Origin: JBCAXA01 sp039183535
GTDB lineage: Bacteria; Pseudomonadota; Gammaproteobacteria; Steroidobacterales; Woeseiaceae
Length of the DNA: 64,000 nucleotides
Direction: 5' to 3'
NCBI GenBank assembly: GCA_039183535.1
Contig: JBCDBO010000007.1
Location: 23,960-87,959, forward strand
The notes under the pieces are model-generated. The model ran no database searches and had not been told where the DNA came from. It saw only the letters and a list, made by a program, of their open reading frames with translations. Shown in pieces: positions 45,386 through 54,794 of the stretch. Every line of letters starts with the position of its first letter. Position 1 is the stretch's first letter. The translations under genes and the position numbers were made by a program.

Positions 45386-46315
45386 TTACCTGGCAAGCGG
45401 TGATGACGTAACAAGGTCAGCTTTGGTCGCCAAGAAGATTCCGCTGGCGCCGTCGCTCATTTCGAGCCACGTCAACGGCAACTCTGGAAACGCGGCGTCG
45501 ACCGCCGTTTGCGTGTCGCCGACCTCAACGACAACGATGCCTCGATCTGACAGGAATTGTGGAGCACCTGCAAGTATTTCTCGAACGACGTCGAGCCCAT
45601 CCACACCGGCCAACAACGCGTGCTGCGGCTCGCACACATACTCTGCCGGTAGCGCCGCGACGGTTGCAGCATCGACGTACGGCGGATTACTGATAATGAG
45701 ATCGAACTCGGCGCTGGCCAGGCCAGCGAAGACGTTCGCCTCGACGAGACGAACCCGATGTCCGAGTTGATGCCGCCGAACATTCTGGCGTGCAACGGCT
45801 AGGGCAGCCGCATCAACGTCACTAGCAATCACCTCGATATCCGGGAAATAGTGGGCGAGCGCAAGGCCGATGCAACCGCTGCCCGTGCCGATATCAAGCG
45901 CCGACGAGATATCGGCGGATGACAGCCAGGGCTCGAAGCCACTGACGATTAATTCTGCGAGCGGCGAACGCGGCACGAGGACGTGCTGATCAACGTAGAA
46001 CGGTAAACCGGCGAACCATGCTTCACCCAATAGATACGCGAGGGGCTGGCGGCCCACTGCGCGTTCGACGGCAAGCATAGCGATCTCGGCCACATCGCTG
46101 TCGCTGAGTATCAAACCAAGGGCCGCCGAATCGGCGTCGAATGGGAGTCCAGCAACGTGAAATACCAGCCAGCCGGCTTCGTCAACGGCGTTGTCGGTGC
46201 CATGACCGAACACCAACTCGGCCGCATCGAAATACGCCGCGAGCGTTTGAATCACGTTACCGACGCGATGATCGTCAAATTGCAGGGCCGCGTCGGCAGT
46301 CACACGACCAACCAT
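45386..46315 (-). CDS. prmB: 50S ribosomal protein L3 glutamine methyltransferase
   Basis: 309 residues. The NPPYVD motif that binds the target glutamine is present (about residue 206), with the SAM loop ALDIGTGSGCIGLALAH. The N-terminal helical domain and the adjacency to aroC separate it from PrmC, which normally lies with prfA. It modifies ribosomal protein L3. Confidence 0.93.
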   Translation of the reverse strand: MVGRVTADAALQFDDHRVGNVIQTLAAYFDAAELVFGHGTDNAVDEAGWLVFHVAGLPFDADSAALGLILSDSDVAEIAMLAVERAVGRQPLAYLLGEAWFAGLPFYVDQHVLVPRSPLAELIVSGFEPWLSSADISSALDIGTGSGCIGLALAHYFPDIEVIASDVDAAALAVARQNVRRHQLGHRVRLVEANVFAGLASAEFDLIISNPPYVDAATVAALPAEYVCEPQHALLAGVDGLDVVREILAGAPQFLSDRGIVVVEVGDTQTAVDAAFPELPLTWLEMSDGASGIFLATKADLVTSSPLAR

Positions 46316-46395
46316 AGGCTAGACAGAAGCTGCCGAGTGTAAGCGACCGCCGCCGGCAATGCGACGCAACCGCAGTTATCCCCTAAACTATCGCT

Positions 46396-47016
46396 ATGGG
46401 GAATCGACTTTCACTGTTGACGGTAATCGCCATCGCGGCAGTCGCGATGCTGGCTGGCGCGCTCGCGCAGCGCACACTCGAACGGCCTGCGGCGAGCGAG
46501 TCCAATTTCGATGCTGCCACGGTGATTCCCGAACCGTTATCACTGCCGACGTTTGAGCTGAGCGGCGTCGATGGACCAATCACGAACACCTACTTCGCAG
46601 GGCGATGGACCGTGGTCTTTTTCGGCTTCTCGAATTGTCCCGATATCTGCCCCACAACGTTAGCGACGTTGGCGAGTATGGCGGCGGAGGTACGTTCATC
46701 AGTGCCGGAAGTATCCGTCATGTTCGTTAGCGTCGACCCAGAGCGAGATACGCCGGACGACGCCGATCGCTATGCGCGTTTTTTCGACGCATCGTTCATC
46801 GGCGTCACTGGCAGCGATGCGGCTCTGCGCGCGCTGACCGAGCCGCTGGGTGTTTTGTACATCCGGGTACCGCAAGGGGACGATGGCTACACCGTTGACC
46901 ACACCAGCTCGTTGTTGTTGATCAACCCCGATGGACAATTGAGCGCAGTTTTCAGTGCGCCACACGACGAAGCAGCGATCGCTGCAGACATTACTGCACT
47001 CGCCACTGCATACTAA
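46396..47016 (+). CDS. SCO1/SenC-family copper protein
   Basis: 206 residues. An N-terminal hydrophobic anchor (LLTVIAIAAVAMLAGALA) precedes a thioredoxin fold with the CxxxC motif FSNCPDICPTTL and the copper-binding histidine in VDHTSSLLLI. Such proteins deliver copper to cytochrome c oxidase CuA or act as thiol reductases. The next gene encodes a PCuAC chaperone, which supports the copper role. No oxidase genes are in the window. Confidence 0.92.
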   Translation: MGNRLSLLTVIAIAAVAMLAGALAQRTLERPAASESNFDAATVIPEPLSLPTFELSGVDGPITNTYFAGRWTVVFFGFSNCPDICPTTLATLASMAAEVRSSVPEVSVMFVSVDPERDTPDDADRYARFFDASFIGVTGSDAALRALTEPLGVLYIRVPQGDDGYTVDHTSSLLLINPDGQLSAVFSAPHDEAAIAADITALATAY

Positions 47017-47020
47017 GCCG

Positions 47021-47464
47021 ATGAAAATAGTACCGCTGTTTGCCGCATTTCTGCTGAGCCTTGGCGCCTGTACGCCCGATGCGCCGGCCGGGCCTTCATT
47101 GACCGACGCGTGGGTTCGGGCGGCACCGAGTGAGCGAGCTATGACAGCGGCTTACCTCGCCGTCAACAACCCGACCGATAAGCCGCTAACGATTACCGGC
47201 GTGCGCGCACCCGGTAGCGCCGATGCAATGCTGCACACAACGATCGAAAGCGACGGCGTCAGCCGCATGCGTCCTTTGCCCGCACTCGTTGTACCAGCCG
47301 GTGAGACGACTCGTTTCGAGCCGGGCGGCATTCATATCATGCTGGTTCGTGCGACGGTCGAATTTGAAGAAGGCGCGGCAATACAGATCGAAATCGACAC
47401 CGATGCTCACGGCACCTTGCAAGTCTTAGCGCCCGTCCGCGTGCAGGCGCCAGCTGTTGAGTAA
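47021..47464 (+). CDS. Periplasmic copper chaperone PCuAC (lipoprotein)
   Basis: 147 residues from ATG 47021, four bases after the Sco stop. The lipobox LSLGAC predicts a lipid-anchored protein, unusual since many PCuAC are soluble. The copper ligands of the H(M)x10Mx21HxM motif are seen in MLHTTIESDGVSRMRPLP and GGIHIML. It passes Cu(I) to Sco or CuA during oxidase assembly. Confidence 0.9.
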   Translation: MKIVPLFAAFLLSLGACTPDAPAGPSLTDAWVRAAPSERAMTAAYLAVNNPTDKPLTITGVRAPGSADAMLHTTIESDGVSRMRPLPALVVPAGETTRFEPGGIHIMLVRATVEFEEGAAIQIEIDTDAHGTLQVLAPVRVQAPAVE

Positions 47465-48278
47465 CTCGCCAAATCCAACCGCCAGCGGCTGGCAATGGCC
47501 TAGGCGGCGCTGGTCGCAATTTTTAGGGAACGTTGCACGCAGTGACAACCCGGTTATTCGATCGGCACTCGTGCGTGGCTTCATGCGACTTTACGGTGTG
47601 AGCCTCGACGATTGTCTGCGCCGGCGAGTCGAAGACTATCGCAGCTTCAACGATTTTTTTACGCGCCGTTTGCAACCGGATGCTCGGCCGATGGACAACG
47701 ATCCGGACGCGATTGTTAGCCCTTGCGACGGGGTTGTGTCAGCGATCGGGCAAATCGACCAGCAACGCGTACTACAAGCGAAGGGTATTGACTACAGCGT
47801 TCGCGACCTGGTGGTCAACCCGACCCTGGCCGATTCGCTAAGCAATGGGCACTACCTAACGATCTATCTGTCGCCGCGCGACTACCATCGGGTGCATGCA
47901 CCGATGCCGCTGAGCTTTCGACGTATTCAACGCAGCGGCAGCGCACGCTTCGCCGTAAACGGTCGTTCGACGGCATCGGTCGACGGGCTCTATGTCGTCA
48001 ATGAACGTGCCGTATTCGATTTCTCTAGCGATGCACTCGCCTGCGCCATTGTTATGGTCGGGGCGATCGGGGTTGGCAGCATTCAGACAGTATTCGATGC
48101 CGACTCGCTGGATGTGCCGCCCGATGCCGTCGCCCGGGGCGACGAAATCGGGCGATTCAACCTTGGCTCTACCGTCATAATGTTAGTTGGCGCCGGTACA
48201 CTTTCGTGGCGCGACGATCTGGCCATTGGCAGCGCCGTTAAATTAGGCGAACGGATCGCCACGCCGGTCCGTGCCTGA
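47457..48278 (+). CDS. psd: Phosphatidylserine decarboxylase proenzyme
   Basis: 273 residues with a TTG start overlapping the previous stop. The self-cleavage site is FNLGSTVIML, between Gly237 and Ser238, giving the pyruvoyl alpha chain. YRSFNDFFTRRLQPDARP and YLSPRDYHRVHAP are conserved. It makes phosphatidylethanolamine at the inner membrane. The psd-epmA adjacency is also known from enterics. Confidence 0.96.
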   Translation: MSNSPNPTASGWQWPRRRWSQFLGNVARSDNPVIRSALVRGFMRLYGVSLDDCLRRRVEDYRSFNDFFTRRLQPDARPMDNDPDAIVSPCDGVVSAIGQIDQQRVLQAKGIDYSVRDLVVNPTLADSLSNGHYLTIYLSPRDYHRVHAPMPLSFRRIQRSGSARFAVNGRSTASVDGLYVVNERAVFDFSSDALACAIVMVGAIGVGSIQTVFDADSLDVPPDAVARGDEIGRFNLGSTVIMLVGAGTLSWRDDLAIGSAVKLGERIATPVRA

Positions 48279-49218
48279 CGACCCGACGTGGCGCCCGTCA
48301 ACGAGCATGGCGCAGCTGATTGGACTGGCCAAATTGCGCCGCCGACTGCGCCAGTACTTCGATACACACGCGGTACTGGAAGTGCAAACAGCTGCGCTCG
48401 CAACACATACGGTGACCGAGCCCGCGATCGATTCGCTGTCGGTACGGGTTAGCGGTCTCGACCAAGCGCTGTACTTACAAACGTCGCCTGAGTACCAGAT
48501 GAAACGCTTGCTCGCCGCCGGAGCACCCGACATCTATCAGCTCGGGCCGGTTTTTCGAGACGGTGAGCGCGGCCAACGACATCAATACGAATTCACGTTG
48601 ATTGAATGGTATCGAGTCGGCTTCGCCTACCAGCAAATCATCGACGATACAGTCGCGTTGATTCGCCATGCGCTGAACCGGCGCGTCACGTGCGTTCAAC
48701 ATCGCTACGCCGACGTGTTCGCCGCTGCGCTGGGCGTGAACGTCTTTACAGCGAGCCACGACGAGTTAGCCGCCCTGGCGCCTGACATTGACTCGCCCGC
48801 GGCTCTAAGTCGCGATGCGCTGCTCGATTTGCTAATGGCAACGCGCGTCGACAACGCCTTCCCTGACGATGCGCTAACCGTGATCACGCATTATCCGGCG
48901 ACCCAAGCCGCATTGGCCGCACTCGACCCGAGTGATCCGAACACAGCGCTGCGTTTCGAGGTTTTCTACGGGCGCTTGGAACTCGCGAACGGCTTTGTAG
49001 AACTCATCGACAGCGACGAGCAAGCGGCAAGGTTCGCGCTAGACTGTGAACAGCGCCAGCGCGAGGGCAAACCGATTCCGTCGATCGACAAACAGTTTCT
49101 GGCCGCGCTTGAGTATGGCCTACCCGCCTGCGCCGGCGTTGCGATGGGCGTCGAGCGACTCGCCATGGTGGCCACCGGTTCCGACAACATCAATGCGGTA
49201 GTACCCTTCCCGCTGTAG
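48271..49218 (+). CDS. epmA: EF-P--(R)-beta-lysine ligase EpmA
   Basis: 315 residues of a stand-alone class II lysyl-tRNA synthetase catalytic core with no anticodon domain. Motif 2 is FRDGERGQRHQYEFTLIEWY and motif 3 is GVAMGVERLAMVATG. The GTG start overlaps psd by eight bases. It attaches beta-lysine to Lys34 of EF-P, encoded 490 bases downstream on the other strand. The partner EpmB is not in the window. Confidence 0.96.
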   Translation: MPDDPTWRPSTSMAQLIGLAKLRRRLRQYFDTHAVLEVQTAALATHTVTEPAIDSLSVRVSGLDQALYLQTSPEYQMKRLLAAGAPDIYQLGPVFRDGERGQRHQYEFTLIEWYRVGFAYQQIIDDTVALIRHALNRRVTCVQHRYADVFAAALGVNVFTASHDELAALAPDIDSPAALSRDALLDLLMATRVDNAFPDDALTVITHYPATQAALAALDPSDPNTALRFEVFYGRLELANGFVELIDSDEQAARFALDCEQRQREGKPIPSIDKQFLAALEYGLPACAGVAMGVERLAMVATGSDNINAVVPFPL

Positions 49219-49238
49219 CGTAATCCGCGAGACTAGCG

Positions 49239-49697
49239 ATGCCCAAACCGAGCGACGATTACGACCTTCTATACCGCCAACTCGACGCCTTGGTGACGGG
49301 AGAGGCGTCACGCACAGCAGCACTGGCCAACAGCAGCGCGCTGCTTTTCAACACACTGGCCGACGTCAATTGGGTTGGCTTCTATCTCACGGCGGGTAAA
49401 GAGTTAGTTCTAGGGCCATTTCAGGGCCAGGTGGCGTGCACGCGAATACCCTGGGGCAGCGGTGTTTGCGGGACGGCTGCGGCAACTCAAACCACACAGC
49501 GTGTCGCCGACGTCCATGTGTTTGAGGGCCACATTGCCTGCGACAGCGCATCCGCGTCAGAACTGGTGGTGCCGCTTATTCGCGGCGGCCACGTCGTCGC
49601 CGTACTCGATATCGACAGCCCAACCGAGGATCGATTTAGCGCCGACGATCAGCGTGGCTTGGAGCGGATCGGGCGGCGCTTAGAAGCCGTGTTCTAG
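49239..49697 (+). CDS. msrC: Free methionine-(R)-sulfoxide reductase (GAF type)
   Basis: 152 residues, a single GAF domain. Cys67 (QVACTRIP), Cys77 (SGVCGTAA) and Cys101 (HIACDSAS) have exactly the spacing of the three E. coli fRMsr cysteines (10 and 24 residues apart). It reduces free methionine sulfoxide. It starts 20 bases after epmA. Confidence 0.94.
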   Translation: MPKPSDDYDLLYRQLDALVTGEASRTAALANSSALLFNTLADVNWVGFYLTAGKELVLGPFQGQVACTRIPWGSGVCGTAAATQTTQRVADVHVFEGHIACDSASASELVVPLIRGGHVVAVLDIDSPTEDRFSADDQRGLERIGRRLEAVF

Positions 49698-49707
49698 AGC
49701 TACGTCG

Positions 49708-50274
49708 TTACTTCACTCGCGACGCATACTCGGCGCTGCGCGTATCGACGCGAATAACCTCGCCCTCTTCAACAAACAATGGCACTTTGACGACCGCACC
49801 GGTCTCCAACGTAGCCGGCTTTACGCCGCCTTGTGCCGTATCACCTTTCAGGCCTGGGTCCGTCTCAGTGATCGTCAACTCGACGAAGTTGGGTGCCGCG
49901 ACCGCAAGCGGCTCTCCATTCCACAGCGTGACCTGACAGGTTTCCTCCCCTTTCAGCCACTGTGCCGCATCGGCAGCGGCCGTGGCATCAGCGGCAAATT
50001 GATCGAACGTATCAGGCTTCATGAAATGCCAAAACTCACCGTCCGTGTACAAAAACTGCATTTCCAGATCGACGACATCGGCCGCCTCGACCGACTCACC
50101 CGATTTGAAGGTTTTATCGACGATCTTGCCGGTCTTGAGATTTTTGATTCGGACGCGATTGAAAGCCTGACCTTTACCGGGCTTAACGAACTCGTTTTCC
50201 ACGATTGTGCAGGGCTGCCCATCGAGCAGAATTTTGAGTCCAGACTTGAACTCGTTGGTACTAAATGAAGCCAT
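49708..50274 (-). CDS. efp: Translation elongation factor P
   Basis: 188 residues, the full three-domain factor. The modified lysine is Lys34 in EFVKPGKGQAF, the target of EpmA. It helps ribosomes pass polyproline runs. It is transcribed toward msrC, 10 bases away. Confidence 0.98.
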   Translation of the reverse strand: MASFSTNEFKSGLKILLDGQPCTIVENEFVKPGKGQAFNRVRIKNLKTGKIVDKTFKSGESVEAADVVDLEMQFLYTDGEFWHFMKPDTFDQFAADATAAADAAQWLKGEETCQVTLWNGEPLAVAAPNFVELTITETDPGLKGDTAQGGVKPATLETGAVVKVPLFVEEGEVIRVDTRSAEYASRVK

Positions 50275-50302
50275 CGCAGAGACACTCGTGAATTGTTTAT
50301 GT

Positions 50303-50324
50303 TGTATCGGTACCCGCCGATACA
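50303..50324 (-). promoter_or_regulatory. Inverted repeat in the efp upstream region
   Basis: A perfect eight-base inverted repeat TGTATCGG/CCGATACA with a six-base loop, 29 bases before the efp start. It may be an operator or a leader hairpin. Confidence 0.35.
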
Positions 50325-50376
50325 GACATAGAGCGACGTTTTAGCGTCCGTATGACGGGGGTCACAGCAAGCATAA

Positions 50377-50390
50377 TGAACTGTGTCACG
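50377..50390 (+). repeat. 14-base repeat upstream of the fimX-like gene
   Basis: TGAACTGTGTCACG occurs here, 114 bases before the fimX-like start, and again at 52595-52608 before the fimV-like gene. A single 14-base match in 64 kb is expected by chance a few times, but falling in these two short neighbouring gaps is unlikely. Confidence 0.3.
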
Positions 50391-50503
50391 TTTTTCACAC
50401 GGATTTGCTGCGCGTAGCTCGCTGATCCGTAGACTGTAAGACCGTCGTCACTGGCCGTCGACACTCTCTGCGCACGCAGAGCACCGAGCGAGGTTTCTTT
50501 CCG

Positions 50504-52597
50504 TTGAATAACACGAATCAGGTTCGACTGGCGGTGCTCACTGCCCGCGAAGAACAGGTCGAGGCGCTGAACAAGTGTTTTCGAAATGCCGGCGTAGCCT
50601 CTCACTGCGATTGGTGTCGCTCGCACGATGCGTTGATCGAAGCCTTACAAAAAGACCCCGAGCTGGTCGTTATCGACCGCAGCGTGGCCGAACCCAAAGC
50701 GCGCGATCTTATCGATTGGCGCAATCGTACCGACGCGAAACTACCGATTTTGTATCTCGATGCCGACCTTAGCGCTGAGCGCCTGTCCGCCGCGTTCCGG
50801 GACGGCGCGAGTGATGTCGTGCAATTGACCGATCCAGCTCGACTCATTGCCGTTGCCGATCGCGAGCTGCGCCTGTTCCGCACCGAACATGCACTCGACG
50901 CAACACTCGACAGCGCAACCCAATACAAGCAGCAGATACGAGCGTTGATTGCCGATACGCCGGACGCACTCGTCTACGTACAGGAAGGGATCATCGTCGA
51001 TGTCAATCCAGCTTGGTTACAACTTCTGCACTACCGCAACGAAGACGAGTTGATCGGCCATCCGATTATGGACGTTTTCAAGACCGAAAGCCGTGGCCCG
51101 CTGAAAGGCGCGATCGTCGCCACGCTCAAAGACAAGTGGAACGAAGAAACGCTGGATACGCTCGCCGTAACGACGGCTGGCGAAGATGTCAAACTCAGTG
51201 TTCGGTTGCAAAAAACCGAGTATGACGGTGAGCCATGCGTCAAAGTTCTCTGTGTTGCCGATAAAGAAGGCCCGAACACACGCGAAATCAAGCTTCGCGA
51301 AGATGCTTTAACGAAAGATCAAGCGACACTGCTGTATCACCGCAAACACTTCCTCGAGGTATTGCGCGGCCGCTTCAAGAAATCGTTGAAATCAGGCTTA
51401 CGCGTACTCGCTTGGATTCGACCCGACAACTTTTCACGGGTCTGCACGGATGTCGGTCATATCGCGTCGGAAGATGTCTTCGCCGAGTTCGCCGACCTAG
51501 CCCGCGCCGAGTTACTCCCAAACGATATTTGCGGTCGCTTCGATGGCCTCTCGATCATGGTCTTGCTTGAGCGTGGTCGCCTGCAGGACGCCGAAAACTG
51601 GGCCCAACGTTTCGTAGAGAAAGTCTCAAAACACGTTTTTTCGATTGGCGATCAGTCGACGACGCTTACTTGCACCGTCGGTCTTTGCGCCGCCAGTGAA
51701 GAGCTGAGTGGGCTCGATGCGCTGCTGATTGGCGCGCGCTCCGCCTTGGATGACGGTAAACGCTCGGGCGGTAACTCAACGGTCACCAACGAAACGTCGA
51801 ACTCCGACAGCCGGATCCAAAGTTACGATGCGATCTGGGCGCGACACCTTAAGTCGGCTTTAGTAGAAAATCGATTCCGCCTACTCAAACAACCCATTGT
51901 TGCATTGAGTGGCGAGAACAACGGCATTGTCGATCTCCTGATCCGAATGATTGATACGCGCGGCAAACCGGTGCTGCCATCTGAATTTATTCCGGCCGCC
52001 GAGCGCAACAACATGATGCAAGCCGTCGATCGATGGGTCATCTCGGCGGCTGGAGATTACTGTCGTCAGAAAGCGCCGTCGATGGCGTTCATCAAACTCT
52101 CGTATCAGTCACTGCAAGATGCATCAATGGCGGACTGGTTGACCGAACGGTTTACCCAGAAAGGACATCGACCGGTCAATCTCTGCTTTTCGGTATCGGA
52201 GGAAAACGCCTCACGCTACCTGCGCGAGGCGAAACGCTTACGCAAAGCGATCGCCGATCTCGGTGCACGCTTCGCTCTCGAGCATGTCGGTAATGCGCGT
52301 CAACCCGCGCAGATGATCGAACACCTGCAACCGGACTACGTGAAAATTGACGGTGGCTTGATCGCTCAGATCGCCGCCAACGAAAGCGTGCAATCGTCTG
52401 TAAAACGAATCGTCGCATTAGCGAACAATTTCGGCGCGCTTAGCATTGCAGAGCGGGTCGAAGACGCCAATACGATGGCTGTACTCTGGCAAATCGGTAT
52501 CCAGTACATGCAAGGCCATTACGTGCATGAGCCGGAAGTCGTCTTACAAGACGATGAGCAAGCGCGGGCAATGCCCGTCAGCAGCTCTGGAATGTGA
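50504..52597 (+). CDS. fimX: FimX-like protein with degenerate GGDEF and EAL domains
   Basis: 697 residues, matching P. aeruginosa FimX (691) in length and order. A receiver-like domain (1-125) keeps Asp58 but lacks the acidic pair and lysine; a PAS domain spans about 145-255; GGDEF is replaced by RFDGL; the EAL-type domain lacks the catalytic acids of the DDFG loop (LEHVGN) but keeps AERVED and MQGHYVHEP. Such proteins bind c-di-GMP and drive type IV pilus assembly. TTG start. The adjacent fimV-like gene supports the role. Confidence 0.8.
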   Translation: MNNTNQVRLAVLTAREEQVEALNKCFRNAGVASHCDWCRSHDALIEALQKDPELVVIDRSVAEPKARDLIDWRNRTDAKLPILYLDADLSAERLSAAFRDGASDVVQLTDPARLIAVADRELRLFRTEHALDATLDSATQYKQQIRALIADTPDALVYVQEGIIVDVNPAWLQLLHYRNEDELIGHPIMDVFKTESRGPLKGAIVATLKDKWNEETLDTLAVTTAGEDVKLSVRLQKTEYDGEPCVKVLCVADKEGPNTREIKLREDALTKDQATLLYHRKHFLEVLRGRFKKSLKSGLRVLAWIRPDNFSRVCTDVGHIASEDVFAEFADLARAELLPNDICGRFDGLSIMVLLERGRLQDAENWAQRFVEKVSKHVFSIGDQSTTLTCTVGLCAASEELSGLDALLIGARSALDDGKRSGGNSTVTNETSNSDSRIQSYDAIWARHLKSALVENRFRLLKQPIVALSGENNGIVDLLIRMIDTRGKPVLPSEFIPAAERNNMMQAVDRWVISAAGDYCRQKAPSMAFIKLSYQSLQDASMADWLTERFTQKGHRPVNLCFSVSEENASRYLREAKRLRKAIADLGARFALEHVGNARQPAQMIEHLQPDYVKIDGGLIAQIAANESVQSSVKRIVALANNFGALSIAERVEDANTMAVLWQIGIQYMQGHYVHEPEVVLQDDEQARAMPVSSSGM

Positions 52598-52608
52598 ACT
52601 GTGTCACG
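52595..52608 (+). repeat. 14-base repeat upstream of the fimV-like gene
   Basis: Second copy of TGAACTGTGTCACG; its first three bases are the fimX-like stop codon. It lies 151 bases before the fimV-like start. Confidence 0.3.
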
Positions 52609-52759
52609 CTCTTGAACGACGCTCTGCGGGTTCTAACGATTGAACGATAAATCTATGACGACCGTCGCGGTCCCTACGCTCCACTACGTCTAGTCTTCGC
52701 CGATACCGCCATGGCGCCAGCCAAGGCGACAGCAACCATAACGTCCGTGGGGAAGTAGC

Positions 52760-54793
52760 ATGCGCGATCGCATGATTGAGAGTCACCAGCCGAGCGCCGG
52801 GATAACCTGTCCAACAACGGTCGCCGTCCAGCAAAAGCTGAAACTGCAACGGGCGTTAGGCTTTGGCTTTTTGGCCACGGCATCGATGGCGGCTTGGTTG
52901 GGACTCGCCGCCGATGCGGGCGCACTGGAACTCGGTGAAGCGAGCGTCACCAGCACGATCGGGCAACCGCTAGCGCTGGAGATCCCCTACCGCCTCGCAC
53001 CGAATGAACGGCTATCTGCAGATTGCGTTAGCGTCGTCAGCAGCGCCCGCGGTGGCCTGCCCGCCTACACACAAATGGCGAGTATCCGCACCAGCAACAG
53101 CACGATCGCGATGCGCGGCATCCCGCGCGTACTTGACCCGTTAATCGGGTTAAACGTACGCATCGACTGTCCAACGGCACCGCATATCGTCCGCTCGTAC
53201 GAGCTGTTCGTAAACCCGGCGACCGCGAGCTTTGCCGCTGCGCCGAGCGAAGCGCCCGAGCCGGCGCGACAAGCACGGCCAACAGCACAATCTCGACCAC
53301 GTCCAACCACGGTGTCGCCACGCGCCCGCGGTCGCGTTGGAGCGGACATCGCACCCGGGCAAACGTACACCGTGGTACGCGGAGATACCTTATCCGGAAT
53401 CGCTGCCCGAATCGACGGGCGCGGTGTTGCACTGTGGGCAGCCGTCGATGAGCTGTACGCGCAAAACCCAGGCGCGTTCGAACGCGGCGATATCAATCGC
53501 CTTCGCGAAGGTGCAGCGCTCACGATCCCGCTGTTCGGTCAGACGCCGCGTGTTGACACAGCAACGGCCGTTAGCACGTCGGTACCGGTCAACGCCACCA
53601 TAGACGCCGCCGAACAAGCCTCCGCTGACTCGGCCTTGACGGAGCTTGCAGCCTCATTGTCTACGGCGCCAACCGCGTTATCGGAGCTCGCGACTGCCGA
53701 ACCCGAACAGCCCGTGCCGGCGAGCCCGCGAAGCGACGCACCGATCTCAGAATCACCGTTCGTTGAGCCAACACCGACGGCGACGGCATCGGTCGCCAGC
53801 GAACCCGAGATTTTGTCGTACGACTCGGCACAAGCCACGTCCACCAGTGACGCGCCGAGCGGCGGCGTCGACAGCTGGATGTTCGGTGTCGGTGGCGTTG
53901 GACTCGGCATTTTGGTCGCCCTGGCCGGCGCCGTGTTCTTCGGCCGTCGGCCGCGACCGCGACTTGCGGCTGATCCAGATGCGTCGGCGTTGCCGGCCAG
54001 CGAACTGACCGTCCCGTCGGCCCGCGTTACTCCCGCATCGCGCGTGCAGTCAGAACCCGCTGTCGACACCAGCGACGATGTGTTCGACTTATCCGCCGGC
54101 TACACGGCCGACAACGAATACACCGTCGACTTGCCGACATCGTTGGCCGACACAGCCAGCAATGCAGCGCCCGACATCGACGATATCGATGGGCGCGATC
54201 CATTGGCGGAGAGTAGCGTTGATCTTGACATCGGTGAAGCGCTGGCGGCCACCAGTATCGACGTCGGTACAGCAACAGCCGCATTGGACGAACCGTCAAC
54301 GGTCACCCACGTGACACCGGATCTACCGAGTGACCCAACGGCAGACTCCGCGTCGATGACGATCGCTGAGATGGACGCGCTTGCGCGCGACTATGAGGCA
54401 GAGTTTACGCAAACCCAAGAGCTAAGCCGCGAACTCGCAGAGGCCGTTGCCGATCTCAAGCGGCAAAGCGGCGATGGCGCCCAGTACGTTGTGCCGGCCG
54501 ACGAAACTCTACTGACCAACGCGCACGACGTTGACGGTACAGCTGTGCTTGATGATGGCGATGCCGACGACGACAACGGCTGGGACTCGCAGACCCAAGA
54601 AGCGGCCATGCAGTTGTCCGACGAAGTACTTGCGGATGACTCGATCCTCGGCCCAACGGTTGAACAGCCCGCGCCTGCAACCCCAGAAGGCGATACGGTC
54701 GAGATGCCGGGTCGCGCCAGCGATGATTCCGACGAGGACAACGCCGATTGGCCGGCCTACCAAGAGGCCGCCAAGCGCAACAGCAACGGATAA
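52760..54793 (+). CDS. Second FimV-like LysM membrane protein
   Basis: 677 residues. A signal-like segment (about 36-55) ends near GALELGEASVTSTIGQPLALEI, the FimV N-terminal pattern. A LysM follows (YTVVRGDTLSGIAARI, about residue 202), then a proline/serine-rich linker, one membrane segment (WMFGVGGVGLGILVALAGAVFF, about 374-395) and an acidic cytoplasmic region. The conserved C-terminal FimV domain of the first homologue is missing. It probably works with the preceding fimX-like gene at pili or cell poles. ATG 52760 is used. Confidence 0.75.
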   Translation: MRDRMIESHQPSAGITCPTTVAVQQKLKLQRALGFGFLATASMAAWLGLAADAGALELGEASVTSTIGQPLALEIPYRLAPNERLSADCVSVVSSARGGLPAYTQMASIRTSNSTIAMRGIPRVLDPLIGLNVRIDCPTAPHIVRSYELFVNPATASFAAAPSEAPEPARQARPTAQSRPRPTTVSPRARGRVGADIAPGQTYTVVRGDTLSGIAARIDGRGVALWAAVDELYAQNPGAFERGDINRLREGAALTIPLFGQTPRVDTATAVSTSVPVNATIDAAEQASADSALTELAASLSTAPTALSELATAEPEQPVPASPRSDAPISESPFVEPTPTATASVASEPEILSYDSAQATSTSDAPSGGVDSWMFGVGGVGLGILVALAGAVFFGRRPRPRLAADPDASALPASELTVPSARVTPASRVQSEPAVDTSDDVFDLSAGYTADNEYTVDLPTSLADTASNAAPDIDDIDGRDPLAESSVDLDIGEALAATSIDVGTATAALDEPSTVTHVTPDLPSDPTADSASMTIAEMDALARDYEAEFTQTQELSRELAEAVADLKRQSGDGAQYVVPADETLLTNAHDVDGTAVLDDGDADDDNGWDSQTQEAAMQLSDEVLADDSILGPTVEQPAPATPEGDTVEMPGRASDDSDEDNADWPAYQEAAKRNSNG

Positions 54794-54794
54794 G

